Shown: positions 10,534 to 23,283 of the stretch, piece by piece
Position numbering within the stretch: position 1 is the first letter of the stretch
Layout: every line of letters starts with the position of its first letter
Origin: Papilionanthe hookeriana x Papilionanthe teres
Taxonomy: Eukaryota > Streptophyta > Magnoliopsida > Asparagales > Orchidaceae
Direction: 5' to 3'
DNA length: 64,000 nt
Assembly: GCA_022702705.1 (NCBI GenBank)
Contig: CM040429.1
Location: 9,456,038-9,520,037 of the forward strand
Notes under the pieces: model-generated
Told to the model about the DNA's origin: nothing
The model's input: only the letters and a program-made list of their open reading frames with translations
Databases searched by the model: none
Translations under genes and position numbers: made by a program

Positions 10534-13110
10534 CTCCATCCCTCTCGGCCATGAGAAGAGCTAAGCACAAACCTTGCCAAAACTCGCCAAAATTGTTCCG
10601 CACCTTCTCCACCCTTAGAGCACTTGATCCCCAGGTGAAATCCCCCGCCATTTCTCCTCTCGTAAGCTCAATTTCGTAGTCGAAATTCCACCCAAAACCA
10701 GGACACTTCTCCACAGGTGAGTCAATCCCCAAATCGATTGGCTCTACACCTTCACTCGCACCAAGGGAAGGTGTCCACCATCAAAAGCCCCATCTCCGAA
10801 GCCACCCGGGCTTGCTCCAGCCTCCAAGCTTTGTGATCGGGCTTGGTCGAAATCACATCCGTACAATTCACTGCACCAGAGACTTCATCCGGAGCTTCAC
10901 GGATCCAATCGAAGGTGCAACAACTCTCGCATTGAAGCCACACTTCTCCGAGCCAAGGTATGAGCTAATTCTTCATCCCGAGCTTCCGGAGATTCTCCAT
11001 TTCAAATGCCTTAGTTTCAATGCATGTTAACCGTATAGATGTGTTCGTCTCTTCAAGACGAATCCATAGAGTATAAGAACATAAAAATCCATCGAGAATC
11101 GAGCGAGATCTTAGGGATTTAGTGTGGACGCGCTCTAGTGGCGAGAACACTGGGGACGATGAACGGATGCCGTCCATTCGATACACGCGCGGACGGACGG
11201 CTCGGATGGCGTCGGGACCAGAGACGCGTGCGAGAACCGCGGGGCTCGGGCCGCCGACCTCAAGCGGCGGCGTCGAACGGGAGCGCGCCGCGCGGCCTTT
11301 CGGAGCCGCCGAGGATGCGCCGGCGCCGCGTGGATAAATAGAAAATTAGGGTATTTTCTTATTTATTTAATTCCCTAAACTTCAAAAATTCATATCTCCG
11401 TGTAGGAAAATCGTAAAAATAAAATAAAAATACCTCTTCGCTCAGCTGAATGAGAGGAGAATAATGTGGAAAAGAAATCACTTAATTTCATCAAGTATTT
11501 TATTTTTTATAATTTATTTACTCTCTGCATTATTTTAATTCTCCATGCATGCATACAATTCACCATGGCATGAGACCATAGGGCTTTTAAGCCTCTGAAT
11601 TTGGGAACATTCCCTCGAATTTTCCAAAGTCGAGGCCATCCCTATGAAGAGTTATTGATTTTTCAAGTTCATGTCACTGTTTTGAGTATTTTAATTCCAA
11701 TAAATAGCATGTTGTGAAATAAATTCTAGGAAAATTTGGTGATGTTCCTTATGACCAGAGAACCCTAGGAAAAATAGGTTTTGACTTAGTTCATTTAAAA
11801 CAACCCTAATTGGCTTAAACACCCAAAATAGGTCTTTATTTAATTAGAGTTAACCAGGCATCAAATTGACTTGAAATCAATTCTCCACTGACCTTTAGGA
11901 TCAGAGGAATCCACCATAAAAGTTTGAGGTCAATTGGACTTGGTTAGCCCCACTAATTGGGTTGATTAAGCCACTTAGCCATTTTAAACTTTAAAAATTC
12001 ATAACTTTTAAAATACTTTTCAAAAATTCACCAAATTGGTTTTGGAGCCTCTCTGATATCAGGGGAACCTAAAAAAATTAAAATTTCAATTTTCTAAAAA
12101 AGTTGATTTTTAATAATATTTTAATATTTTTAATAATTAAAAAATAATAAAAATCACAAAAATAATAAAATTCACCAAAATGTCATATTTTGAATTTTAA
12201 TCACTTAGGAACAAATCCCACATTTTTCTTAGGTCTATTTAGTGAGATATTAAATTTTAAAGCTTTAAGGTAATTTTAAAATTAAAAAATGTATTTTCTA
12301 GCATTTTCACTAAAATAATTATAATAAATCATAGAAAAATCAGAAAATTGCAAAATTTGCTTCTTTGATTTCCTTGATATCAGAGAGATTTTTGAAAATT
12401 ATAAAATCCATTTTTCAACATTTATTTTATTTTTAAATTAATTAATACTCCAAAACTTAAAATAATTATAATAAAAATAATATAATTCAAAAAATCACCA
12501 AAATTAGTCCAAGTGCTTCTCTGGTCATTAGGAATGTCCCCTAATTTTCTTAAGGACAGAAACTTTCCTTTGGTCATGTTATCAAATTTTCCTTGAAAAT
12601 CTCTATTTTCTACTAAAAATAATTATATAAATAAATTAAATATAGAAAAATCACATTTTCTCCTCTCATGTCTTTATTGACATATGAGTGAAGTCACATA
12701 AAAATTTCAAGTTCATTTGAGTTCAATTTAGTAAGTTATGAAATTATTAAGCTTAAAGGGTAAAATGGTAATTAATTTTTTTATCCCTTAATTAAAACTT
12801 TAGGTTTAATAAAAATTAACAAGTAAAATATTTGATCTTAATCTGATTTGGATGATTGAAATTCAAATAATTAAAAGGTAGAAACCCATTAAATAATTTT
12901 AAAATGATTAAACTTTAATTAAATAATGGATTAAATTTGGAAGAATAATAAAATCGGAATTATTAAAATAAGGGATATTTTTAGGAAGAGATTTATTCTT
13001 TAATTTAAAAATCCCTAAATTAATTATCTCATTAATACTCAATTCTTAATTAAAATGATAACTCAAATTTAAAATATTAAAAGACTTAATTAAATTATTA
13101 AACTCTTTTA

Positions 13111-13510
13111 AAATTTCAATTAAAATTAAAAATAAAATTAAATTAAAAATTAAATTAAATTAAATTAAATTAAAATTAAATTAAATTAAATTAAATTAAA
13201 TAATTAAATTAAATTAAATAATTAAATTAAATTAAATCAAATTAAATTAAATTAAAACAAATTAAATTAAATTAAATTAAATTAAATTAAAATTAAATAA
13301 ATTAAATTAAATTAAACAATCAAATTAAATTAAATTAAATTAAATAAATTAAATTAAATTAAATTGAATTAAATTAAGTTAAATCAAATTAAATTAAATT
13401 AAACAATTAAATCAAATTAAATTAAAATTAAATCAAATCAAATTAATTAAACATCAAATCAAATTAAATTGAACTATATTGAATTAAATTAAATTAAAAC
13501 TCAATTAAAT
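13111..13510. repeat. (ATTAA)n pentanucleotide microsatellite in LTR A
   Basis: About 400 bases are almost entirely AAATT/ATTAA repeats with occasional AATCAA or AATAATT interruptions. It is a local expansion that helps make LTR A longer than its relatives. Confidence 0.95.
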
Positions 13511-15624
13511 TTAGTTGAATTAAATAACATCACCTAAAAACGTAAGGAAATTAAATATGAAACAACTTGAACACTATTCCAAATTTAAACCCATTAACTT
13601 AAATTAAATCATTTGAACACCATTTGCCTCGAAAGCTTTAGTTATTATAACTCCTAAACGTAACATTAAATGAAATGTTACTTCACCTATAGGATATTCA
13701 AATGTCCTAGTTCACCGAGCAAGGATAACAACAAAACTCAATCCCTGGACGATTAATTCATTTATATAATTAAATTCATTTGGACTTAAAACAATCTCGT
13801 CAAGTATTGAAAAGATGTTTAAGATTCTCCTTAAGACTTCCTCAATATGATAGGATACTTATAAGAACAATTGAACTTAATTATTCTTCGATGAAGAAAA
13901 TCGTCCTCAAACCAAAACACAAAGAACCTAGACGTCATAGAAATGACTAGCTATAGGATTAGAACTTGGTAGAAAATCATAACCCTTACCTTACCTTTAC
14001 CTAGGAACTCGCTTAAATATTCTAATTGTGTTTTAAGTGTAGCTTGGGATGACGGGAAGACCCTCCGAGTACGCTTTTATTTTATCAGCAATTTACTTTC
14101 CCGCAATTTACTTCCGCAATTTACTTTATCGCAAATGCATTTATTTTTCTGTATGATAAAACAACCGTTGCATGAAAACCCACACCTTTAGGATAGCTCT
14201 CAAAACCGAAACCAAAACTAAATTAAAAGTCATTGCAAGATAAAATTCACCGCGACAACATTTCAAAATATAAAACAACTCAAAATTTAATCACAAACGA
14301 ACATAAAACTACAATCGCAACTAAATTAAAACGTCCTGTTGGATGATCGGGAATACCTCTGATGATGTAACCTACGTGTTGCTAACGGGATTTCCCACTG
14401 TCTAAATGAAAGTGTGGAACTCATTCAATCGAGTTTAGCAAATTCATTCGGACTAAGTGAATCCGATAAAAATAATGATGCCGGAAGGATGGAACCGTGG
14501 GATCTTAACCGGTGTCGTTATAATCAACTTTAAGATTTGTTTTAATTAAAACACAAAAATACTTGAAAAATTAAGACTTCTCTAAACCAAAACACTTTTC
14601 TCATCCCCTGATTTATGACTTCTAAAATTGAACCTCTGCAACAACAAGGAGCTCGGAGCATGGTGGGCAAGACGGCCATCGTCATCAACAAAACTCCGAG
14701 TCTACTTCGAGCAAAGCTTTCTTAGAATTAAATAACCAAGCCATAGGACTTCGAGGTAGTTCGCCTAGTGCAACATAAATCCTCAACCTTCGTTAGGCAT
14801 TTGCATTGCAAATTAAGCCCTAACCGGACTTAAGATTCCGAGGTAGTCGTTCGATACGACATAAACCCTCACATCTTCAAGTGCTATTTGTATGATTCTA
14901 TCATATAAATATAAGTCCTAATTAATTAAAATCGGCAAGATCAAAACATTCAAATAAATATTAGGACTTCCTTAAATCCAAGCCAAACAATAGGATAGTC
15001 GGGAAATTACCGAAGTTCACTTCGAATCTGTGATTTCTCCTACTTTTCTTCCTTTGGATTCACAAAACAAATTGTTTCAAATTTGATCCATTCCCTATCG
15101 AAATTCCAAAACTCAATCCTCGAAAACTTAAACTTTCAAATCCTCGAAAGCAGAATTATCGATTATTATCGAGAGTTTTCTTAGGTGATTCCCGTCACTT
15201 AAGATGTAATTAACTATAGGGGCTTGCCCTTATAGGGAATTTTGAAGAACTCGAGTAATATAAACCCCGTTTAATGTTTTCATATTAAGCGTGGGAAATT
15301 TTGTCGGCTTATAAAATTGGTTCGTCGGACTAAATGGATGTCATAAATCTTCAGTTTATTTAATCGAGCCTCACTCATTGCAGCAGTGTCTATCCTTAGT
15401 GATAGATACACGGTTTGTGGTGCGGTGCTCGTTTATATAAACTATTTGGGATGTGAGATCGGTTTAATCTCATATCTTAAAACCTTCAAATTTAAAATTA
15501 TTTTCTAAAAATCAAATACTACTTTTCCAAATTATTTATTTTAATTAAATTAAAAATTCGCCGACAGATTTCTGTTAGGCGACCCCTTTTCAAAATAAAA
15601 CACAACCTAAAAATAATGCCGACA

Positions 15625-16480
15625 GCTTTTAGAGTTAATCACTCCTAGAAAACGTTATCTCTTAGGAAAACTCTCAACTAAAATAATAGCTCTCTCATTT
15701 TAACTGATCACACAGTTTGATTTCAAGGTTGTTAATTTTGAATTCAAGGGATTAAATCAAAATGAAGCAGCTCTTATCATAAGCTAAAGGAGAAAGTGTA
15801 TGTTTAAGTTCTATAATGTTTTAGGTTATCATATGAATGGGCTTAAAGCTTTGGAAGTTGACATTAATTTTAGGTTTGAGTTGTCTAATTTAGTAGAGAT
15901 TTTGGGCTTATAATATAACAATACGAGATAGTGGAAATGCTTTAGATATGATCTATCATATACCAAAGAGCTAACAAGATTGCCTATAAATCTAAACTAA
16001 AATGAACTTTACTGATATAGATTGGAAGCTTAAATCCATTCTAAATAGGAAAAGATGGGATTTACAGACTTCACTCCCACTGAGAAGTGAAGTATAACCC
16101 AACTCTTATAGGGTTACAACCCCTCCTCAAGATGGTTGTCAACTAAGCCACACACGCTTCAAAACTATGAGACCGGTAACATGCAAAAGTGGATGGGTAG
16201 GGTTATCATCAATTAGAATGATTATGTTGAGTTTTATGACTTGACCCTAATGATCAAGCGGCCTAGGTATATAGGCACTATCTAATAAAAAATTTTATGA
16301 TTTAAATTTTTTATAAAATTTTTTATTTTTTAGCTAGATTGATTTTGGTATTGAAAGTCATATGTGTGCAATTTAATGTATGAATACATGCTTGGAAAGT
16401 CAGTTTATGTCTAATCAAGTGTAATTGGCAGCCTTCCCTAAAAAAGTGATCATTCTCACTATTTAGTTGTCCCATTAGTT
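15625..16480. other. Unassigned AT-rich sequence right of the Tat element
   Basis: No coding signal. A segment at about 16,070-16,260 (TATAACCCAACTCTTATAGGGTTACAACCC and onward) resembles plant retroelement LTR sequence in style, but I cannot assign it. Confidence 0.3.
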
Positions 16481-16699
16481 CAATGAGTAGAGTGTCAAGC
16501 AAAGGAGTGTGCCAATATACAACACATACGATATAGTTTCTCGTATGATTTCTACTAAATTCTATTGATTATATCCTATGAGTTTTAACTTTTTTTTTTA
16601 TTTTTGAATTATTTTAAATTTTAAGTTTAAATGTATTTGCACTTTACCAACTATTTTTTACTAATTTATCATAGATTTACACTTGAGAAATGATTTTGT

Positions 16700-18010
16700 T
16701 TATGTTGTGCTGATTATAAGTGTTGAACATGTAAAATGAAGTCAAAGCATGCGATATAGTGTTATCTGGCATCATCATGCCAGAATAGGGAGTGACCATT
16801 CCAGAATCGGCTTGACCATGCCAGTTTCGAGCGCGACCACGCCGGTTTCGAGTATGAACAAGCTGGTTTCTGGCATGATCACGCCGCTGAACGTTCATAA
16901 TCTTATTTTGCATGATTAGTTGCCTATTTTGGACTTATTGACGGATTTGGAGAGTTTGGATGTCTATTTTGGATTCTTAATGTAAAGCCTAACTTGTTTG
17001 TGTCATGAGAGAAGGTCTTCTTGGCCTCTTCTTGGCCTTGGAAGAACTTCTGGAGCAGAGAAGAGTTGGAGGCTTCTAAAGGCAAGAATTAGAGAGAATT
17101 TAAGTGCATTATTCTTCTTCCTCTCTTGATTGAAACGTTCAAGTGTGACTTTTTCCTCTATTTTGTGAGTTGTGATGGATTTTGTATGAGAGAAAGGATT
17201 GCTACTATAAGTTTAACATTTTTATGTTTCTCGCAATGAAGTCCTGCGTAGTTTTCCTTGTTGTGATTTTCTCGATGATGCGTGATTAATTTGTTCTATG
17301 ATTTAGAGGTAGTGGATTTAATTATGATTTTTCTGACAAGTTCTTTCGTTAGTGGTTTTTTATGCTTTTATTGCTTGGTTGACCTATAAATGTCATTTAC
17401 TTCTAGTCTAACCAACTAGGATGTTAAATTTTTCCTGAAACTACAACTTCTAACATCTTTGTAGTGGAAATTAGGGGTTAACCACATAATTCCTAGAAGA
17501 TAGACATATTTCAGTGTAAGTTTACAATTATTTCAGAGGATCAGAACATTTATATGGAAGTCATAGGGTTTGAGAAAGCCTCGGCTTCATAGATTTTATG
17601 TTTTTTTTTATCTAGGCATAGACATAAGGAGTAAAATATCCTCGATGGACATCAATCAAGTATGAAAACTTTTAGGAAAGCCAAGATTACCATGATCCCC
17701 AAATCACAGAGGCAAGAGCATCATCATCCTTTAGGGAACTCACAAGATCTTTTCCGCTATTCCTATTTTCTATTGTTGCAATTTACTTTGTTTTCGCTTG
17801 AATCATAGGACTTTAACCTCTTTTACAATCATTTCAAACTAGGTTCACTAAATTAGTAAACAAGAGCTTTTCCTACATAAATTATTAAGAATTTCTTCGT
17901 GGGATCAATACTTGGACCCTTAGACTGCATACTTGACACGTGCACTTGCGTTACACAACCAACCTACTACGCGGTAAGTTTTGGCGCACTAGTTATCTTT
18001 GAGCAAAAAA
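16700..18010 (+). mobile_element. Athila-like LTR remnant
   Basis: Bases 17,460-17,650 match 39,470-39,650 in word order (GTTAACCAC, then GAGGATC, AGCCTCGGCTTCATAGATTTTA, a T-run, TAGGCATAGACATAAGGAG). The right end (TTCGTGGGATCAATACTTGGACCC, then CTTGACACGTGCACTTGCG and TTTTGGCGC) parallels 44,825-44,910. Such ends, followed by a TTTTGGCGC primer-site start, mark Athila-type gypsy LTRs. The left edge is not defined. Confidence 0.55.
16765..16885. repeat. Short ~24-bp imperfect tandem repeats
   Basis: Units of the type GACCATGCCAGTTTCGAGCGC recur four to five times with changes (CCAGAATCGGCTTGACC, CACGCCGGTTTCGAGTATG). A comparable variable repetitive stretch occurs in the other Athila-like LTR at 38,500-38,830. 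Confidence 0.6.
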
Positions 18011-20650
18011 TTTTTATTGGCACAAATTGTTTACACAAATTTTGTATTTTTAAATTTAGAAAAACTATAGTTCAAGAGTGATTCGAAGTCATTTTGAAGG
18101 AGTTATGATCAAATTTATAGTTTTACTATTGTATTTTATTTCCTGATTGTCATCTCAAAGGATACCTATACAAGGTAGAAATTAGGAGCATAACTATACT
18201 TTTTCAAAAATAATGGATCGTTGAATAATTTTTATGTATGACTATTTTTCATGCATGAGAACCCTAAGTGCAAAATTTTACATAAAAATTGTGTCTACCA
18301 CCAAAATGGTTTACAAGGTTTTCATATTTGAATATAAATATCATTCAACTTACATGATGTAATTTGGATCTTTGGATTAACTTATGAAAGAAAAGATAAT
18401 TTTAGGTTCTACGACAATAATCGTCATGCATGAAAATTTAACTTGAAAAATTTCACATAAAAGTTATTCTGATTGATGATCATCTACATCATCTTTATTA
18501 GTGACAATAAGCCTTATGAAACTTTCAGGATAAGCTTTTCAGTCTTATAATAGTCTCAGAAGAGAAAATAATAATCTCAGAGTTTCAGTCGTTTGGGCTG
18601 ATTTTAGGGTTATCTCTGAAGTTAGTTATATTGATTGTGTTTGATGATTGTTTTGGTTTCCTTTTGATTTTATTGAGTTGTAAATTCAACTTTCTAAAGT
18701 TAAGGGTTGTTCAAGTCAGAACTCAAGTGAAGTCCAATTAAGCTCAAGCCAGTGAAATAAGGTTGACCCCTTGGGCCACCTGAGAACCGCTTTGAGGGCC
18801 TTTTATCCTTAACGTGTTAAAGGGTATTCCTCATGTCACTGAGACCAACTGAAGAGCTTATTCCTCGAAATCTTCCTCTTTAACCGTATGATCCATTAGG
18901 AATGATGATTGCCTGAAATTGCCAGGTGCAGGTAAAATCCTAATTGTTGCAACATGACTAATCAACACACTTTCAGAAAGTTGGGAAAAGTATAACGAGC
19001 AACCTAAATTTTAGCATGTTGCAGGGCACCATAACTTCCTCTTTCCTGACAGGTCAACTTCAAAGAGTCTGACATCTCCCTTCCCTAACGCTGTATCTCA
19101 GTGGAAATGTTCCAATGACTCTGATCACGAATAAAACATCAACGACGCCTCCACTCATTTGATATTTTGTAAGGCAAACCGACTATCTTCAATGAAGTGG
19201 AAAACATGACAAGACTATTGCTCTGTGTCTTCACCATAAAAAGCATGATGAAACAAATTCATCTTCCAAAAGAGGCCTCCCGCTTGAGCATGCATTATAA
19301 CTATCATTATACTAGCTATCGAGTTGGAGCTTATGCATGCAAGAATGAGCCCGAAGAAATTCAAAGTGTCAACTAACTTGGCACACAAGCGAAAACACAG
19401 ACCATCATGAAAGTACTCGATGAAGAAATTTATCTCATGCTCGTACACAATATTATAAGTTTCATCCTTTCTCACATCTCTTAAGATTATGAAAGGCGCC
19501 AAATTTAAACTCTGACTAAGCTCTAGCCACCTTGTATTCTTCTACCCATAACCTCTCTGAATCTAAGCCAATAGAAGGAAGCTTTCTTTCTTTCCATGAC
19601 CAAACTCCATCGAAATGTCCTAAGGAAAAGTACACACTCAAGAAATGCTTGGAAGACAAAATAAGTCAGAGTGAGAGAGATAATGAGTTGTCTTCTTTTT
19701 AATAAAGATCACGGGAAGTACAATAGATACAGATTCAAAAAAGACTTATTAAATATAAGACATAAACAAGGAAGAGGAATCAAAATAATAAAAAAACAAA
19801 GCATCGTTCAAAGAAATCCTCTTTTCATTCCAAGAAAGAACAAGTACAAATCAAATGAAATAGCTGAATACATAAATCATATAACCAAATACACATTCAA
19901 ACATAAGAATGAAATGTCATTTTTCCATATATCTTCCATGCTAATGGCTTCCAAGTTGAAGATGAGCTAGAGTACCTCATGATCACCCATAATTGTCAAG
20001 ATTCTTAGCTCTGAAATTGCTTAAAAAAATGCAAATGTAGCTTTCATGGCCTCCACCTCCTTTCAAATCGTCGATGTGAAGTGGACTCTGCTTCCATCAT
20101 TCGGAGAAAATGATTCCACTCCCAAAATCTGCTCTTTGTTCTTGGAGCTTCAGATCTACGAACGACTCTTTAGCTTCCAATTTAGCGATATTACATTGGG
20201 CCTCAGCCAGTTCTCCTTTCAAATAATCCTTATACACCTATCTATCTCTTAGAGAAGAGAGGAATCTACCGTATAATCAATGCTCAGCAGACATCTCTCT
20301 ACAAGATCAATGATCTCCACTACAATTATGTCAACTTCTTTAGTGTCAGTCATAGCATGTTCTTCCCTTTCCAAGAGCCCCTGGACCTCTTTCCTGATAA
20401 CTCCTAGTCGTCTTGTGCCTTGCTTCAACAATTCCTCTAAAAGCATCAAATTGTTACATTTATCAATGGAGAAAACACAAGACGAACAAGGTTGAGGTAT
20501 GATACCTCCATCGAAGAATGTATCATCACCTTGGTCTACAATTAGGCCGCCATCAGTTGGATCCCAAAGAACTGCATCTTCAACCTGCATGAGGCCTCTA
20601 AAATCCTACCTTGGCTAGAGGACTAGCCTTTCAACCTACCTAAAGGTTGA
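18010..20650 (-). pseudogene. Decayed minus-strand retroelement gag-like remnant
   Basis: On the minus strand, 19,502-19,215 reads HEINFFIEYFHDGLCFRL, then LNFFGLILACISSNSIAS, which loosely resembles the putative gypsy-type transposase/gag domain found in plant elements. Upstream on the same strand, 20,590-20,050 encodes charged, coiled-coil-like sequence (VIRKEVQGLLEREEHAM, then GELAEAQCNIAKLEAKE). Stops interrupt both. The order, coiled coil before the domain, is not the usual one, so these may be two fragments. Family assignment is tentative. Confidence 0.3.
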
Positions 20651-22015
20651 AACCTAGTCAAATAAAATGAATTAGTAAAGTTTGGACAGAAGAACACAAG
20701 TTAGGAGCAATTATCTCCAAATGAGCTTGAATCAACAAAGGCTAGCTGAAGACATTGTTCTTGCTCCACTAGTACGCTGGGAGGAAGAGTTTCCCCTTTA
20801 TCTTTCAAATCCAAGAATGCATTTTCAGGAATCAACTTCTCCCTCAATGTTCTAGCTATTTCTTAAGTTCCCTCTAAAAATAAATCATTTCTTCTTCTGC
20901 CTCCTGCTTTATCTCTCGTTCACTATGACGAAGATCTCCACCATAAGGTCAAGCAAAAACTTCATCTTTCCCAGGAAAATGGTTCTATCTCCTATCCTAA
21001 AGGAAAATAATGCCAATGAAAAGCATACGGCTATAGCCTTTATTTTTTGCACCAATGTATATAAAACCAAAACCAAAGGGAGTACAAATCATTTAAGTTC
21101 TCATAAAGTTCATCATTAATATCCCTAACCTAACTTTTGTACTTTTTTTATAAAATAGTATGAGATGATTTTAACAAACAAATATCTGAATATATAACAT
21201 GTTTAAACACACACTTCCTCTAGAAATCCTCATAAGATCTCAACAGGCATGATAGGCCGAATCGTACCTCTTTTTTAAGGGAAAACCGCAATGTTCGAGG
21301 AAAAAGTAAATTTTATAAATCATAAGCGTAATGCCAGGGACAACTCTCTATAAAAAATCACAAAATTTCCCGAGGTGAAAGCCCATCCTGAAGCGCTGTT
21401 GATGCATAGAGAAATTCAATTCCTCCTTAGATAAGCCAATAAGCCTCCAAAGTCAAGTGGATTCATTCTTGAGATAAAGCCTCTTTCTCACTTCAAAGGT
21501 CTTGAAGGGATTGAACAATTTTTATTATCTCATTTTTCTCGTAAAAATCTGATTAAAAAATAAGAAAACCCGAGAACTAAATATATTCATAAATACTTGT
21601 ATAAGAAAATATCAACATATAAAAAATTATAATTAAATTTTATTTGGCTGAACCGAGCTTACCTGCATTAATGGCTAACCCGAGCCCATCTGTCGGAGTG
21701 GCTTAATCGAACCCACATGTTAAAGTGGCTGAATTCAGCCACTATAAATTTTTTTCATCTCTCTCTCTCCTACAACTCTTTTCCGACATTATCAGGTCTT
21801 CCACAAAGTTGTATGTACCTACGGACGACACGAGACCCTATATCCTATTCAGATTCAATACATTGAAATTTTATGTATTAACATGTCTGCCACATAAATT
21901 TTTATATTTTTTGATACAATATCACAATTTTTCACAGCACTCAAAATCATGCGTATTTACATACTTTACACCTAACCTCAAGTATTTACAAATAGAACAC
22001 CTAAAATTCTCTAAT
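20650..22015. other. Unassigned degraded sequence
   Basis: There are no convincing genes. At 21,655-21,745 a GTGGCTNAAYCGARCCCAY motif recurs about three times at roughly 28-30 bases. The rest is AT-rich and unrecognised. Confidence 0.3.
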
Positions 22016-22021
22016 GCTATG

Positions 22022-22470
22022 TAGGGCTGTCAAAACGGCTCGTTATTCGCGAGCAACTCGTGTTCCGCTCGTTCGTTAAGTTAACGAGCCGAACACGAAT
22101 CTCGTTTTGATTCGAAATATTACACATCAATTAAATTCTGTTGAGTAGTAGTTTTATAAAAATTAATTGACTACAAAGCTATAATAATTTATAATCAATT
22201 AAAAGTATTAATTAAAAAAATAGGATAAAAATTATTAAATTCGATTCAAACGATTTGATATGAAAAATAATTTGTAAATCTTATCCCAATCCTTAATGGG
22301 TACGTGATTAGGGTTATCAAAAAAGCTCTTTGTTCGTGAATGATTCGTGTTTGACTCGTGTTCGGCTCGTTTGCAAACGAGCCGAACACGAACACACTTT
22401 TGAGCTCGAAATATAAATGAGCCGCGAGTGAGCCAGCAGCTTTTCGTGTTCTTTGGACACTTTCTCATAA
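22022..22470. mobile_element. hAT/MITE-like fragments with (T)AGGGCTGTCAAA ends
   Basis: TAGGGCTGTCAAAACGGCTCG at 22,022 and TTAGGGTTATCAAAAAAGCTC at 22,310 both start sequences rich in GCTCGTTCG/CGAGCCGAACACGAA words. This is a common plant short-transposon style. Internal palindromes such as GGCTCGTTTGCAAACGAGCC (22,365-22,384) are present. Two adjacent, partly eroded copies are the simplest reading. Confidence 0.5.
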
Positions 22471-22773
22471 CTCAAAATTCGTCCTGTTCGTAGTGTCCCC
22501 TGATATCAACAGGAGGTTTTCCCTGCCAACATCGAACTGTAGCCCTCCGCCTCTTTGAGAGCTGGAATAACTCAAACCCCACCCATTGGATAGCAAAGGA
22601 AAGACGGGGAAAATAGGAGAGGAAGAAAGATGAACTCGCAGACAACATGTCGCAATTTCGATGATCGGCGGCAGAACCGAATTGCCCTTCAGGGTTTCTC
22701 CTCGAGTTGCGGCAAACTGAGGCGGGGGCGGAAGAAAAAGCGGGCTGGTGGTGCGGGATGTTAAAAGAGTAGG

Positions 22774-23273
22774 AAAAATTATTGCTTGTGCGTACTTAAA
22801 ATTGTGTCCGGATTTCAATTACATGATGACATATATTTGTGTCGGTCTCATTCCTCAAAACACAAAAATACAACCGCAGTTGTATTGAAATATTCTAGAA
22901 TACTACCATAATATAACCGGTGAATATTCCAATAAAGCCGCGAAATATTTGAATACAACCGCGGTTAGTTGTATTCGAATATTCCGCAGTTGTATTGTGT
23001 TACCAGAATACTACCACAATAAAAACAAAGAATATTCTAATAAAATCGCAGAATATTTGAATGCAACCACGGCTTTATTTCTGTCGAAAAAATTGGGTCG
23101 GGTCAGGCCGCGTGATTAAATTTATCGGTTGTATTATGGTAGTATTCTGGAATATTCGAATACAACTGTGTTTTTTTTTTTTTGTGAGATGGACCCGACA
23201 CAAACACGTGTCGTAATGTAATTGTAGTTTAAACACAGCTTTGCGTACGCTGTATGTACACAATAATTTTTCA
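22774..23273. mobile_element. 500-bp foldback MITE upstream of the ATXR2-like gene
   Basis: Arms of about 150 bases (22,774-22,925 and 23,126-23,271) are reverse complements with few mismatches, starting AAAAATTATTG. The centre adds shorter palindromes built on GAATATTCNAATACAACCGCGG. Flanks AAAGAGTAGG (22,764-22,773) and AAACAGTAGG (23,274-23,283) match at 9 of 10 bases, the target-duplication size of Mutator-type elements. It lies about 610 bases before the gene's ATG, so it may act on the promoter or make small RNA. Confidence 0.75.
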
Positions 23274-23283
23274 AAACAGTAGG

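Larger units (their letters stand above)
1..15624 (+). mobile_element. 3' portion of a Tat/Ogre-lineage Ty3/gypsy retrotransposon
   Basis: The order protease end, RT, RNase H, integrase, extra ORF, tandem repeats, long LTR is all on the + strand. Motifs such as LNKACPKDEFPLP, YVDD and a VRPRTFKVGDLVL integrase tail are typical of the Tat lineage, and so are tandem repeats between pol and the 3' LTR and multi-kilobase LTRs. The LTR at the right end has the same termini as other copies in this window. Its left flank (CCATT) does not match its right flank (GCTTT), as expected for the 3' LTR of a longer element rather than a solo LTR. gag and the 5' LTR lie before base 1. Many stops and frameshifts make it non-functional. 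Confidence 0.8.
8324..15624 (+). repeat. Tat-family LTR copy A (3' LTR, 7.3 kb)
   Basis: It begins TGTCGACCTCATTTT and ends AATAATGCCGACA. Homologous blocks occur in the same order in the LTRs at 39,973-44,762 (+), 27,892-32,910 (-) and 59,756-64,000 (+). It contains a G-poor stretch (8,800-10,000), a GC-rich block (10,250-11,340), an AT-rich half with a pentanucleotide microsatellite, and near its end a block shared with copies C and E. It is longer than C and E, partly through the microsatellite and the G-poor part. An alternative right edge is the GCCGACA at 15,560-15,566. Confidence 0.8.

Noticed and set aside
10252..11341. Cluster of overlapping GC-rich open frames in LTR A
   Set aside because: Several frames are open on both strands at once in a GC-rich LTR block, and LTR B does not keep them.
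8324..15624. LTR A as another solo LTR
   Set aside because: The flanks CCATT and GCTTT (or GATTT for the alternative end) do not match, and a same-strand Tat polyprotein lies directly upstream, so 3' LTR is the better reading.
16677..16913. 78-codon minus-strand frame with HARN/RGRARN words
   Set aside because: It is produced by ~24-bp tandem repeats in an Athila-like LTR.
22465..22818. 117-codon minus-strand frame upstream of ATXR2 as a divergent gene
   Set aside because: It has no domain, overlaps hAT-like sequence at one end and the foldback element at the other, and has no exon partners.
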